DNA of 34,100 nucleotides from JBQTII01 sp052387905 (GTDB lineage Bacteria > Actinomycetota > Actinomycetes > Sporichthyales > Sporichthyaceae): positions 1 to 34,100 of the forward strand of contig JBQTIR010000023.1 of the NCBI GenBank assembly GCA_052387905.1. The letters run 5' to 3'. The translations under genes and the position numbers were made by a program. This document shows positions 24,304-30,854 of this stretch, piece by piece. Below the pieces are notes generated by a model. That model was not told the DNA's origin and made no database searches. It worked only from the letters and a program-made list of their open reading frames with translations. The first letter of the stretch is position 1. Each line of letters opens with the position of its first letter.

Positions 24304-24383
24304 GCGAGCGCAGCGAGTCGCATGCCATGTGTCCGCGCCGACTCCGCGAGCGAGCATCTGCGCGAAGCGGAGGTGGCGCCTGA
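24300..24383 (+). CDS. micro-ORF of the M(S/T)ERS..HAM repeat type, between murI and the MBL gene
   Basis: The 27-codon frame begins MSERSESHAMCPRRL and continues Arg/Ala/Gly-rich to TGA 24381-24383. Its ATG overlaps the murI stop (ATGA) and its stop overlaps the ATG of the next gene (TGATG). It has the same start (M.ERS..HAM) as the micro-ORF before the sigma factor, and the DNA of the two is similar over about 60 bases. It is therefore a copy of a dispersed repeat that happens to be, or was selected to be, translatable. The GGAGG used by the next gene lies inside it (24369-24373). Peptide function is unknown; it may only couple translation. Confidence 0.5.
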   Translation: MSERSESHAMCPRRLRERASARSGGGA

Positions 24384-25126
24384 TGAAGCTCACCATCGTC
24401 GGCTGCTCGGGGTCCTTCCCCGGCCCGGACTCCCCGGCCTCGTGCTACCTGGTCGAGGCCGAGGGCTACCGGCTCCTGCTCGATATGGGGTCGGGCGCGC
24501 TCGGTTCGCTGCAGAAGGTGGCCGACCCGTACAGCATTGACGGCGTCCTGCTCTCCCATCTGCACGCCGATCACTGCATGGACCTCTGCGGGTACTACGT
24601 CGCCCGCCGGTACCGACCCGAGGGTCCGGCCCCGCAACTCGACGTCTACGGTCCGGCGGGCTCGGCCGAGCGCATGGCGCGGGCCTACGACCTGCCGCCG
24701 GAGCCGGGCATGAAGGCCGAGTTCAGGTTCCAGCTCTTCCCGACGACCACCTTCGAGCTCGGGCCCTTCCGGATCAGCACCGAACTCGTCGTGCACCCGG
24801 TCGAGTCCTACGCGATGCGCATCGAGCACGGCGGCAAGGTGCTTACCTACTCCGGCGACACCGGCGTCAGCGACGCACTGGTGCGCGCGGCCAAGGCCAG
24901 CGACCTGTTCCTGTGTGAGGCCTCGTTTCACGAGGGCCGTGACAACGCCCCTACGATTCATCTGACGGGCAAGGAGGCGGCCGAGCACGCGAGCCGCGCC
25001 GGGGTCGGCCGTTTGGTGCTGACCCACGTTCCGCCGTGGAACGACCCCGACCGCACGTTGACCGAGGCCGCCGGCTTCGACGGTCCGTGCGAGCTCGCCC
25101 GCCCGCACGCCACCTACGAGATCTGA
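24383..25126 (+). CDS. metallo-beta-lactamase-fold enzyme (Rv1339-like phosphodiesterase)
   Basis: The 247-residue protein has the MBL/RNase Z-like metal motif SHLHADHC (residues about 58-65), VVHPVESYAMRI, TYSGDTG and LVLTHVPPW. It is the orthologue by position and sequence pattern of Rv1339, reported to be an atypical class of cAMP phosphodiesterase. Location is cytosolic; no signal peptide. ATG 24383 has GGAGG nine bases upstream within the micro-ORF. A strong hairpin lies 24 bases after the stop, so the transcript from murI probably ends here. Confidence 0.9.
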   Translation: MKLTIVGCSGSFPGPDSPASCYLVEAEGYRLLLDMGSGALGSLQKVADPYSIDGVLLSHLHADHCMDLCGYYVARRYRPEGPAPQLDVYGPAGSAERMARAYDLPPEPGMKAEFRFQLFPTTTFELGPFRISTELVVHPVESYAMRIEHGGKVLTYSGDTGVSDALVRAAKASDLFLCEASFHEGRDNAPTIHLTGKEAAEHASRAGVGRLVLTHVPPWNDPDRTLTEAAGFDGPCELARPHATYEI

Positions 25127-25149
25127 CGCCCTCATTTCCCCCGACGTCA

Positions 25150-25187
25150 GCGTCAGCGAGCGCTATAGCGCGCGCTCTCGCTGACGC
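25150..25187. terminator. hairpin between the MBL gene and rph
   Basis: GCGTCAGCGAG (25150-25160) and CTCGCTGACGC (25177-25187) form an 11-bp perfect stem around the palindrome CGCTATAGCG. No T-run follows. The right arm overlaps a possible -35 (CTGACG 25181-25186) of rph. Confidence 0.65.
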
Positions 25188-25204
25188 AAGGTGGAGTTCG
25201 TGGT

Positions 25205-25210
25205 TAGGGT
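25205..25210 (+). promoter_or_regulatory. candidate -10 box of leaderless rph
   Basis: TAGGGT lies exactly 7 bases before ATG 25218. CTGACG 18 bases upstream may be the -35. Confidence 0.5.
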
Positions 25211-25217
25211 CGGGCGC

Positions 25218-25940
25218 ATGTCTCGCCCCGAAGGCCGCAGCGCCGACCAACTCCGTCCGATCACGATCACCCGCAACTGGCTCGATCACGCCGAGGGCTC
25301 GGTGCTCGTCGAGTTCGGGCGCACCCGCGTGCTGTGCGCCGCCAGCGCGAGCCAGGGCGTGCCGCGCTGGCGCAAGGGCTCCGGGCTGGGCTGGGTCACC
25401 GCCGAGTACGCGATGCTCCCGCGCGCGACGAACACCCGCGGGGACCGTGAATCGGTCAAGGGCAAGATCGGCGGCCGCACCCACGAGATCTCCCGGCTGA
25501 TCGGGCGCAGCCTGCGCGCGGTCATCGACTACAAGGCGCTCGGGGAGAACACGATCACGTTGGACTGCGACGTCCTGCAGGCCGACGGCGGCACGCGGAC
25601 CGCAGCCATCACCGGCGCCTACGTGGCGCTCGCCGACGCGATCGAGTGGCTGCGGGTCAAGGGTGCGCTCACCGGCGAACCTCTCATCGGCTCCGTCGCC
25701 GCGGTCAGCGTCGGCATCGTCGCCGGTGAGCCCAGGCTGGACCTGGAGTACGTCGAGGATGTCGCCGCTGAGACCGACATGAACGTGGTCTGCACCGGAG
25801 ATGGCCGCTTCGTCGAGGTGCAGGGGACGGCAGAGGGCCAGCCCTTCGACCGTGCCGAGCTCGACGCGCTGCTCGACCTCGCGGTCGGGGGCTGCGCTGA
25901 TCTGACGAAGTTTCAGTTGCAGTCGCTCGGCCGGGCGTGA
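25218..25940 (+). CDS. rph: ribonuclease PH
   Basis: The 240-residue phosphorolytic exoribonuclease trims tRNA 3' ends. Conserved blocks are RPEGRSADQLRPI at the N-terminus, GSVLVEFGRTRVLCAAS, GWVTAEYAMLPRATNTR, the phosphate-binding GRTHEISRLIGRSLRAVID and TLDCDVLQADGGTRTAAITG. ATG 25218 was chosen because the family begins directly with this RPDGR-like stretch; ATG/GTG codons upstream add unrelated residues. The stop overlaps the GTG of rdgB. Confidence 0.96.
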   Translation: MSRPEGRSADQLRPITITRNWLDHAEGSVLVEFGRTRVLCAASASQGVPRWRKGSGLGWVTAEYAMLPRATNTRGDRESVKGKIGGRTHEISRLIGRSLRAVIDYKALGENTITLDCDVLQADGGTRTAAITGAYVALADAIEWLRVKGALTGEPLIGSVAAVSVGIVAGEPRLDLEYVEDVAAETDMNVVCTGDGRFVEVQGTAEGQPFDRAELDALLDLAVGGCADLTKFQLQSLGRA

Positions 25941-26557
25941 GCGGTGCACCGATGACGCAGCTCGTCCTCGCCACCCGCAACGCCGGCAAGCTCGCCGAGC
26001 TCCAACGGCTGCTCGACGACGCCGGACTCGCGGTCACCCTGCGCAGCGTCGGTGAGTTCTCCGAGGTGGGGGAGGTCGCCGAGACCGGAGTCACGTTTGC
26101 CGAGAATGCCGCGCTCAAGGCCCGGGCCGTCGCTGCGGCCACCGGACTGCCCGCAGTGGCCGACGACTCCGGGTTGTGTGTCGATGCGCTGAACGCGATG
26201 CCGGGTATCTTCTCGGCACGCTGGTCCGGCCGGCACGGCGACGACGAGGCCAACCTCGATCTCGTACTGGCCCAGATCGCCGATGTCCCCGAGGATCGCC
26301 GCGGTGCGGCCTTCGTCTGCGCCGGGGTACTGGCCCTGCCCGACGGCGCCGTGGAGACCGTCGAAGGTGAGATCCGCGGCCGCCTGCTGCGTGAGCGCGT
26401 CGGAACCAACGGCTTTGGCTACGACCCGATCTTCGTCCCCGATGGCCACCATCGCACGACCGCGCAGATGTCGGCAGCGGAGAAGGACGCGATCAGTCAC
26501 CGCGGGCAGGCCATGCGCGCGCTGGTGCCGATCATCGCCCGTGTGGTCCGCACCTGA
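25937..26557 (+). CDS. rdgB: RdgB/Ham1 non-canonical purine NTP pyrophosphatase
   Basis: The 206-residue enzyme hydrolyses dITP, XTP and ITP to keep them out of nucleic acids. It has the N-terminal LATRNAGKLAEL, the acidic ADDSGLCVDALNAMPGIFSARW and the late GTNGFGYDPIFVP plus SHRGQAMRAL. GTG 25937 overlaps the rph stop (GTGA); ATG 25952 would shorten it by five residues. It is the last gene of the conserved block. Confidence 0.96.
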   Translation: MSGAPMTQLVLATRNAGKLAELQRLLDDAGLAVTLRSVGEFSEVGEVAETGVTFAENAALKARAVAAATGLPAVADDSGLCVDALNAMPGIFSARWSGRHGDDEANLDLVLAQIADVPEDRRGAAFVCAGVLALPDGAVETVEGEIRGRLLRERVGTNGFGYDPIFVPDGHHRTTAQMSAAEKDAISHRGQAMRALVPIIARVVRT

Positions 26558-26614
26558 ATTCAGGTCGACGCAGTGGCTGTACACCCACCCGCCCCTTCAG
26601 TTCGCCAGTGAGAG

Positions 26615-26630
26615 CGCCGATGGATCGGCG
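26615..26630 (+). terminator. possible terminator hairpin after rdgB
   Basis: CGCCGAT (26615-26621) is perfectly inverted at 26624-26630 around GG. No T-run is present. It lies between rdgB and the HDOD gene. Confidence 0.4.
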
Positions 26631-26674
26631 GAGTCTCGACAAGAGGTCGGACAGCTCAATGGGGGCGCACGATC

Positions 26675-27778
26675 ATGCCGGAGATCCTGCTCGTCGACGG
26701 TGAGTCGCAGGCGTTGGCCGGCCTCAAGCACGCCACGCACCTGAGTCGGGAGGTCTGGACCCTGGGGTGGGCGATGGATGGGCCTGGGGCGCTGGAGTAC
26801 CTGGCGAGCCACCGGGTCGATGTCCTGGTCGCGGTCATCGGAACGCAGGGGATCGACGGCGCGACGTTGGTGGATGAGGTACGTCGTCGATTCCCGCACA
26901 CGGCCCGAGTCGTGCTGTCCGACGGTGCGGACCGAGATGCCATCATCTCCACGGTCGGTTCCGCGCAGCAGTTCCTGTCACGCTCGTGCGAGCCGGAAAC
27001 GCTGGTCGCCACGCTGGATTCGATCCTGACCGCGCGAGCGCTGATTCAGGACGATCATTTGCGTTCCATGTTGGGAGCGCTGAAGGCACTACCGAGGCCG
27101 CCTGAGCTCTACGCGGAGTTCATCGCCTTGGCCAATCGGCCAGAGACGACCATCGCCGACATCGCGCACCTGGTGGAGCGGGACCTCTCGACGACCGCCG
27201 AGGTGCTCAAGCTCGTCAATTCCTCCCTCTTCGCTCTCACCAACGAGGTGACCTCGGTCAGTCGAGCGGTGACGTTGCTCGGTCCTCGCATGATCCACAC
27301 GCTCGTGCTGGCGGGACAGGCGTTTCGGCCCGTGAGCAGGCCGCCGGCCGATGTCGTGGTGGCCGATCTCGCGGCCCAGGGCGTTCGGGCTTCAGCATCG
27401 GTTCGTCGGGCCACCGCTGCGAGCGGTTGGTCCGACCAACGGATCGACGAGCTGAGCGTTGCCGCGCTTCTGCACGACGTCGGTTTGCTCACCCTCGCGG
27501 TCAACGAGCCGCTTTCGTGGGCCGAGTACACCAGATTTAGATCCGTGCTGCCGTTGCGTGAGGCGCAACTTCGTGCGTTCGGCTGCACTCTCGGAAGGGC
27601 CACGGGGTACGTGCTCGGCCTGTGGGGGTTCCACGCGAACATCGTCAACGCCCTCGCCGAGCAACCGATCGCGTTGGAGGACGATCTCGCGCGTCAGAAC
27701 GCTTCCCCGGCGAGTCTCGCCATCGCCGAGGCGCATCGGGCCGCCGCTGTGGATGCGCCGGAATGGTCCAGGCGATGA
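26675..27778 (+). CDS. pseudo-receiver HDOD-domain protein
   Basis: The 367-residue protein has an N-terminal receiver-like domain (1-120) and an HDOD domain (about 130-330; LPRPPELYAEFIALANRPET..IAHLVERDLSTTAEVLKLVNS). In the receiver the phospho-acceptor aspartate position reads DVLVAVIGTQGIDG, so Asp is replaced by Val54, and the conserved lysine before Pro (FLxKP) reads FLSRSCE. It therefore cannot be phosphorylated in the normal way. HDOD proteins regulate signalling, often with c-di-GMP or histidine kinases; the partner is unknown. Codon use looks slightly less GC-rich than the neighbours. No operon partner is obvious. Confidence 0.85.
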   Translation: MPEILLVDGESQALAGLKHATHLSREVWTLGWAMDGPGALEYLASHRVDVLVAVIGTQGIDGATLVDEVRRRFPHTARVVLSDGADRDAIISTVGSAQQFLSRSCEPETLVATLDSILTARALIQDDHLRSMLGALKALPRPPELYAEFIALANRPETTIADIAHLVERDLSTTAEVLKLVNSSLFALTNEVTSVSRAVTLLGPRMIHTLVLAGQAFRPVSRPPADVVVADLAAQGVRASASVRRATAASGWSDQRIDELSVAALLHDVGLLTLAVNEPLSWAEYTRFRSVLPLREAQLRAFGCTLGRATGYVLGLWGFHANIVNALAEQPIALEDDLARQNASPASLAIAEAHRAAAVDAPEWSRR

Positions 27779-27805
27779 CAGAGGCAGCGGGTTCGGACTG
27801 TCGCC

Positions 27806-27821
27806 GATCTCTTGAGAGATC
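27806..27821. terminator. small hairpin downstream of tRNA-Leu
   Basis: GATCTC (27806-27811) is inverted at 27816-27821 around TTGA. It lies just past the tRNA 3' end on the minus strand. No T-run; weak evidence. Confidence 0.4.
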
Positions 27822-27827
27822 ACAGGG

Positions 27828-27909
27828 TGCGGGAGAGGGGACTTGAACCCCTACGTCCGAAGACACCAGATCCTAAGTCTGGCGCGTCTGCCAATTCCGC
27901 CACTCCCGC
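27828..27909 (-). tRNA. tRNA-Leu (anticodon UAG)
   Basis: On the minus strand GCGGGAG (27909-27903) pairs with CTCCCGC (27835-27829), followed by discriminator A. The anticodon stem CCAGA/TCTGG encloses CTTAGGA, giving anticodon TAG for CUN leucine codons. A long class II variable arm and GGTTCAAGTCC T-arm confirm leucine type. CCA is not encoded. Confidence 0.96.
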
Positions 27910-27918
27910 GCGCGGTCA

Positions 27919-27924
27919 ACACTA
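27919..27924 (-). promoter_or_regulatory. candidate -10 box of tRNA-Leu
   Basis: TAGTGT on the minus strand lies 9 bases before the mature tRNA 5' end. No good -35 could be assigned. Confidence 0.4.
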
Positions 27925-27930
27925 GCCAGG

Positions 27931-28008
27931 CCACACACCCAACTTCTGTGTGGATGTCGGCCTATCCGGGCGTGCCGAAAGCCCCGGACACACTCAGATG
28001 TGGGGCTT
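27931..28008. terminator. hairpins downstream of bcp
   Basis: AAGCCCC (27979-27985) pairs with GGGGCTT (28002-28008) ten bases past the bcp stop and is the likelier terminator. CCACACA (27931-27937) pairs with TGTGTGG (27947-27953) closer to the tRNA. Confidence 0.5.
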
Positions 28009-28017
28009 ACCCAGAGG

Positions 28018-28488
28018 TCAGAGGGCGAGCTCGCGCAGCAGGCGCTCGACGTGGCCGGTGGCTTTGACGCCGTACTGCGCGTGGGTCAGGACGCCATCGG
28101 GTCCGATCACGAACGTCGAGCGAATGACGCCGGTGACGGTCTTGCCGTAGAGCTGCTTCTCGCCGTAGGCCCCGTAGGCGCTCAGTACTGCCTTGTCCGG
28201 GTCCGAGAGCAGCGGAAAGGGCACCGCGTCGCGGTCGCGGAACTTCGCCAGCTTGGCGACGGAGTCCGGGGACAGTCCCAGGACCGTGTATCCGGCGGCG
28301 GTGAGCCGGGCGATGTTGTCCCGGAAGTCGCAGGCCTGCTTGGTGCAGCCGGGGGTCATCGCGGCGGGGTAGGCGTAGAGGATGACGGTCGTGCCGCGGA
28401 GGTCGGCGAGGGCGACCTTCTCCCCGTCAGCGCCGGGCAGGGTGAAGTCAGGGGCGGGGTCGCCGGGGTGCAGGCGGGCAGCGGCCAC
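28018..28488 (-). CDS. bcp: Bcp-type thiol peroxidase
   Basis: The 156-residue peroxiredoxin reduces peroxides with thioredoxin. It has HPGDPAPDFTLPGADGE at the N-terminus and the active-site YPAAMTPGCTKQACDFRD, with both the peroxidatic and the resolving cysteine five residues apart. GTG 28488 was chosen because GGAG lies six bases upstream and the resulting length equals E. coli Bcp; the ATG at 28539 adds 17 residues with its purine-rich site touching the start codon. It is divergent from DUF3618. Confidence 0.93.
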   Translation of the reverse strand: MAAARLHPGDPAPDFTLPGADGEKVALADLRGTTVILYAYPAAMTPGCTKQACDFRDNIARLTAAGYTVLGLSPDSVAKLAKFRDRDAVPFPLLSDPDKAVLSAYGAYGEKQLYGKTVTGVIRSTFVIGPDGVLTHAQYGVKATGHVERLLRELAL

Positions 28489-28654
28489 GGTCGGCTCCAG
28501 GTGCTCGTCGGGAAGGGATGGCGTGCGGGTGATCCCCATCCTTCTCACCCCGTGATCGCGGGTCGGAGCCGGGGCCGCCCGCGACACCTGAAAGACTGGT
28601 CGGCGATCGCGCCGGCCCGTGCGGGCTTCAGGGCGCCGGAGAAGAGGAGACGTC

Positions 28655-28918
28655 GTGGGCGGACGGGGTAACGGACCCGAGCGCAGCGACGGCGACCGCC
28701 TTGAGGCGCAGATCGAGCAGTCCCGCGCGCAGCTCGCCGCGAGCATCGACGCCATCGCCGCGAAGGTCGCCCCCGCAAACGTCGCCCAGGTCGCGAAGTC
28801 GCGGGCCCGCGAGGTCGTGGTGAACCCCGACGGATCGCTGAAGACGGACCGGGTGATCAAGATCGCCGCGGTCGCGGGCGCCGTTCTGGTGCTCTGGGTG
28901 TGGCGTCACCGCCGCTGA
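28655..28918 (+). CDS. DUF3618 small membrane protein
   Basis: The 87-residue protein fits DUF3618: an N-terminal helix DRLEAQIEQSRAQLAASIDAI, then a basic region with TDRVIK and one C-terminal membrane helix (VIKIAAVAGAVLVLWVW), ending in RHRR. It is probably anchored with its N-terminus in the cytosol. Function is unknown; such genes are often near phage-holin-superfamily and Bcp genes. GTG 28655 has AGGAG six bases upstream. Confidence 0.85.
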   Translation: MGGRGNGPERSDGDRLEAQIEQSRAQLAASIDAIAAKVAPANVAQVAKSRAREVVVNPDGSLKTDRVIKIAAVAGAVLVLWVWRHRR

Positions 28919-29016
28919 GCATCGCCCCGTGGCCCGCGCCGTAAGGCTGGCTCCCGACTCGCCCAGATCCGGACATTCCCGCAGATGTCTGCGCGTTTGC
29001 CCAGGTCAGATCGGGT

Positions 29017-29044
29017 GGAACCCAACGCGTGGGTGCTCCGTCTA
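29017..29044 (+). promoter_or_regulatory. candidate ECF-sigma promoter of the envelope protein gene
   Basis: GGAAC (29017-29021), a 17-base spacer and CGTCTA (29039-29044) match the general extracytoplasmic-function sigma pattern. The start codon follows about 110 bases later. The rest of 28919-29157 shows no gene. Confidence 0.4.
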
Positions 29045-29157
29045 AAGCGGGACGGAAGCTTTCGGTGGTTTGGGGGAATCGCCGTCCGGTGAACAAGGCG
29101 CTCCACGCTTTCCGTGGGGTGCTCAACACTTACTTGATGATCCAGGGGTGGGGAATC

Positions 29158-29874
29158 ATGACCGAGAACATGAACGAGGCCGCGTCGCCGGCCACGCACA
29201 AGGGGGCGGGGACCGAGGGATCGGTTCGCGTTCTCGGACAGACCGCGGCGGTCGCCGGTATCTCCGGTGTCCTGCTGCTCGCACTGAAGGCGATGATCCT
29301 CGTCTCGCCCGCCGTGCTTCCGGGCAGCGACGAACTCGACGCGCTGGGTCGCCCCAACGCGATCGTCGCGACCGACTCGAACGCCGCTCCGGTGTCCTTC
29401 GCGCCCGTCGCCACCAGCCCGGCCCCGGCCGTGTCGATGGTCGACCGCAAGCCCTCCGGCACCTCGGAGCGCAACGCGAGCCCGGCCGCACCGAAGCCCG
29501 TGGTCTCCGACGTCGTCAAGGTCGTCAAGCCGAAGCCGGCCAAGCCGGTCGTCAAGCCGGCCAAGCCGGTCGCCAAGCCCGCCGCGGAGGACAAGGGCCC
29601 GGTCGGCGGTATCGGTGACATCGTCACCGGCATCACCGACAAGACCCCGCTCAAGCCGGTCGGCGACGTCGTCGGCGGACTGACCGACACCGTGGACAAG
29701 ACCACGAAGAACCTTCCGCTGGTCGGCGGTTCCAAGGGCGGCAGCCTGCCGATCGTGGGCGACGTGGCGAAGGACCTGCCGATCGTCGGTGGCGGTTCCG
29801 ATGGGGGCCTGCCGATCGTGGGCGACGTGGCGAAGGACCTGCCGTTGCTCGGTGGCGGCGGCCTGCTCGGCTGA
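29158..29874 (+). CDS. membrane-anchored Ala/Pro/Lys- and Gly-rich repeat protein
   Basis: I do not recognise a family. The 238-residue product has one hydrophobic segment (about 25-52), then a low-complexity outer part. Residues about 115-145 are Lys/Pro/Ala/Val-rich (KPKPAKPVVKPAKPVAKP), like wall-spanning linkers, and the C-terminal part repeats Gly-Asp-Val and LPIVGG units, including two 21-residue repeats (PIVGDVAKDLP). Such proteins are usually exposed at the cell envelope. ATG 29158 was chosen because GGGGTGGGG precedes it; the upstream in-frame extension is less likely. A strong terminator follows. Confidence 0.7.
   Translation: MTENMNEAASPATHKGAGTEGSVRVLGQTAAVAGISGVLLLALKAMILVSPAVLPGSDELDALGRPNAIVATDSNAAPVSFAPVATSPAPAVSMVDRKPSGTSERNASPAAPKPVVSDVVKVVKPKPAKPVVKPAKPVAKPAAEDKGPVGGIGDIVTGITDKTPLKPVGDVVGGLTDTVDKTTKNLPLVGGSKGGSLPIVGDVAKDLPIVGGGSDGGLPIVGDVAKDLPLLGGGGLLG
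29744..29844 (+). repeat. 63-base tandem repeat in the envelope protein gene
   Basis: A 38-base sequence starting GCCTGCCGATCGTGGGC occurs at 29744-29781 and 29807-29844 without a mismatch. The period of 63 bases equals 21 codons, so the gene can gain or lose repeats in frame. Confidence 0.9.
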
Positions 29875-29889
29875 CGCACAGAACTTCCG

Positions 29890-29921
29890 CAACGCCCCGC
29901 AGCCTCGGCTGCGGGGCGTTG
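29890..29921 (+). terminator. strong terminator after the envelope protein gene
   Basis: CAACGCCCCGCAGCC (29890-29904) is perfectly inverted at 29907-29921, giving a stem of about 14 pairs, and GTTGCGTCC follows. Confidence 0.85.
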
Positions 29922-29932
29922 TTGCGTCCCCG

Positions 29933-29938
29933 TACTGT
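29933..29938 (+). promoter_or_regulatory. candidate -10 box of leaderless groES-like gene
   Basis: TACTGT lies 8 bases before GTG 29947, directly after the terminator, with no ribosome-binding site. Confidence 0.45.
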
Positions 29939-29946
29939 TGGCGCCC

Positions 29947-30291
29947 GTGGCCAAGCGTGCGGAAGCAGACCTCGGGGAGAAGCTCCCCATCAAGATGTTG
30001 CACGACCGCGTGCTGGTGCGGGCCGACGGCGCCGAGGGCGAGCGCAAGTCCGGGGCGGGCATCCTGATCCCGGCCACCGCGCAGATGGGCAAGCGCCTGG
30101 CCTGGGCCGAGGTCGTGGCCATCGGGGCGAACGTGCGCAGCGTGGTGATCGGGGACCGGGTGCTCTTCGACCCCGAGGAGCGTTCCGAGGTCGAGGTCCG
30201 CGGGACCAACTACGTGCTGCTGCGCGACCGGGACCTGCACGCGGTGGCGGCGGAGCGGCTCGACGACGGCGCCCCCGGCCTGTACCTCTAG
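29947..30291 (+). CDS. GroES-like co-chaperonin, orphan copy
   Basis: The 114-residue protein matches the Cpn10 fold: PIKMLHDRVLVRAD at the N-terminus, SGAGILIPATAQ (mobile loop region) and EVVAIGANVRSVVIGDRVLFDP. It differs from housekeeping GroES in the mobile loop, where the usual K(S)AGGIVLP reads SGAGILIP, and in an added C-terminal tail (ERLDDGAPGLYL). No groEL is adjacent. It probably serves as a second co-chaperonin or a specialised variant. GTG 29947 is preferred over TTG 29938. The stop overlaps the stop of a minus-strand small gene through CTAG (30288-30291). Confidence 0.88.
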   Translation: MAKRAEADLGEKLPIKMLHDRVLVRADGAEGERKSGAGILIPATAQMGKRLAWAEVVAIGANVRSVVIGDRVLFDPEERSEVEVRGTNYVLLRDRDLHAVAAERLDDGAPGLYL

Positions 30292-30440
30292 CGGGTGTAG
30301 GTCGCGGCGACCATCAGGGCGCCGGAAACACACGGCACGACGACGGCAAGCGAGAGCAGGATCTCCCAGCGGCGCAGGCGCGCGACGCTGCGTCGGGCGT
30401 CGCCGGCATACGGGACCGGCAGCGTGTCGTGAGCGGACAT
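30288..30440 (-). CDS. 50-residue single-pass membrane protein
   Basis: The frame begins MSAHDTLPVPYAGDARRS and has one membrane helix (about residues 27-45, ILLSLAVVVPCVSGALMVAA) after a basic RLRRWE stretch, so the N-terminus should be cytosolic. A strong ribosome-binding site AGGAGG (complement of 30448-30453) lies 7 bases before the ATG. It is too short for the usual cut-off and I recognise no family. The stop codon overlaps that of the groES-like gene (CTAG), so the two are convergent with no spacer, and transcripts must overlap. Confidence 0.72.
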   Translation of the reverse strand: MSAHDTLPVPYAGDARRSVARLRRWEILLSLAVVVPCVSGALMVAATYTR

Positions 30441-30854
30441 CGGTCGACCTCCTGCGGTGGCCTACGCACTACACGGTGATGTGGCGCGCGGGGCTACTGT
30501 GACGCACGGGTTGTTCGTGCTCGCCATCTTAATCGGCGTTGGGGGGTCAACTCCGAAGAGCGAAAGGTCAAAATTGAGCAAGCCCACCCGTCGTTTACCA
30601 GGCAAAATGTGGTATCCCGGGCAAAGGATCCGTCGCTCGCGGCGTGGCGGGACGGTGTCTGGGGCAGCCCGGGGCCGCGATCGGGGAGGAATCGGTGAAC
30701 CTGTGGCCCGGATATGAACCGTGCCCGCCGGGAACACGTTGAGCCCACCGGAGAGTTGTGCGGGTACTACTCACGCGTAGCGGGGGTCAACCGCAACCGC
30801 GTGGGCGTCGAATTCACGGTGGGGATCGCGTCGATCCCCGGGTAGGAGGCTGGC
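30441..30854. promoter_or_regulatory. long regulatory region upstream of the sigma factor
   Basis: This stretch of 414 bases includes an AT-richer patch (30525-30625). GGTCAA is repeated at 30545-30550 and 30566-30571 (21 bases apart, two helical turns), with a third copy at 30785-30790. Promoters for the minus-strand small gene and the sigma factor must be here, but I could not assign a convincing pair. A reading frame at 30457-30717 has no coding signature. Confidence 0.5.

Noticed and set aside
28676..28700. Fourth copy of the MSERS repeat in DUF3618 (GAGCGCAGCGA)
   Set aside because: Only 11 bases match, without the ATG or the following GCATGCCATG part, so chance is the simpler explanation.
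28919..29157. c-di-AMP riboswitch before the envelope protein gene
   Set aside because: Such elements precede wall-related genes in Actinobacteria, but no recognisable consensus was found.
28906..30333. 475-codon minus-strand frame opposite the envelope protein and groES-like genes
   Set aside because: Low-complexity shadow; the plus-strand genes have start signals and, for GroES, a known fold.
30457..30717. 86-codon plus-strand frame before the sigma factor
   Set aside because: No ribosome-binding site, no similarity, and the region is AT-richer and looks regulatory.
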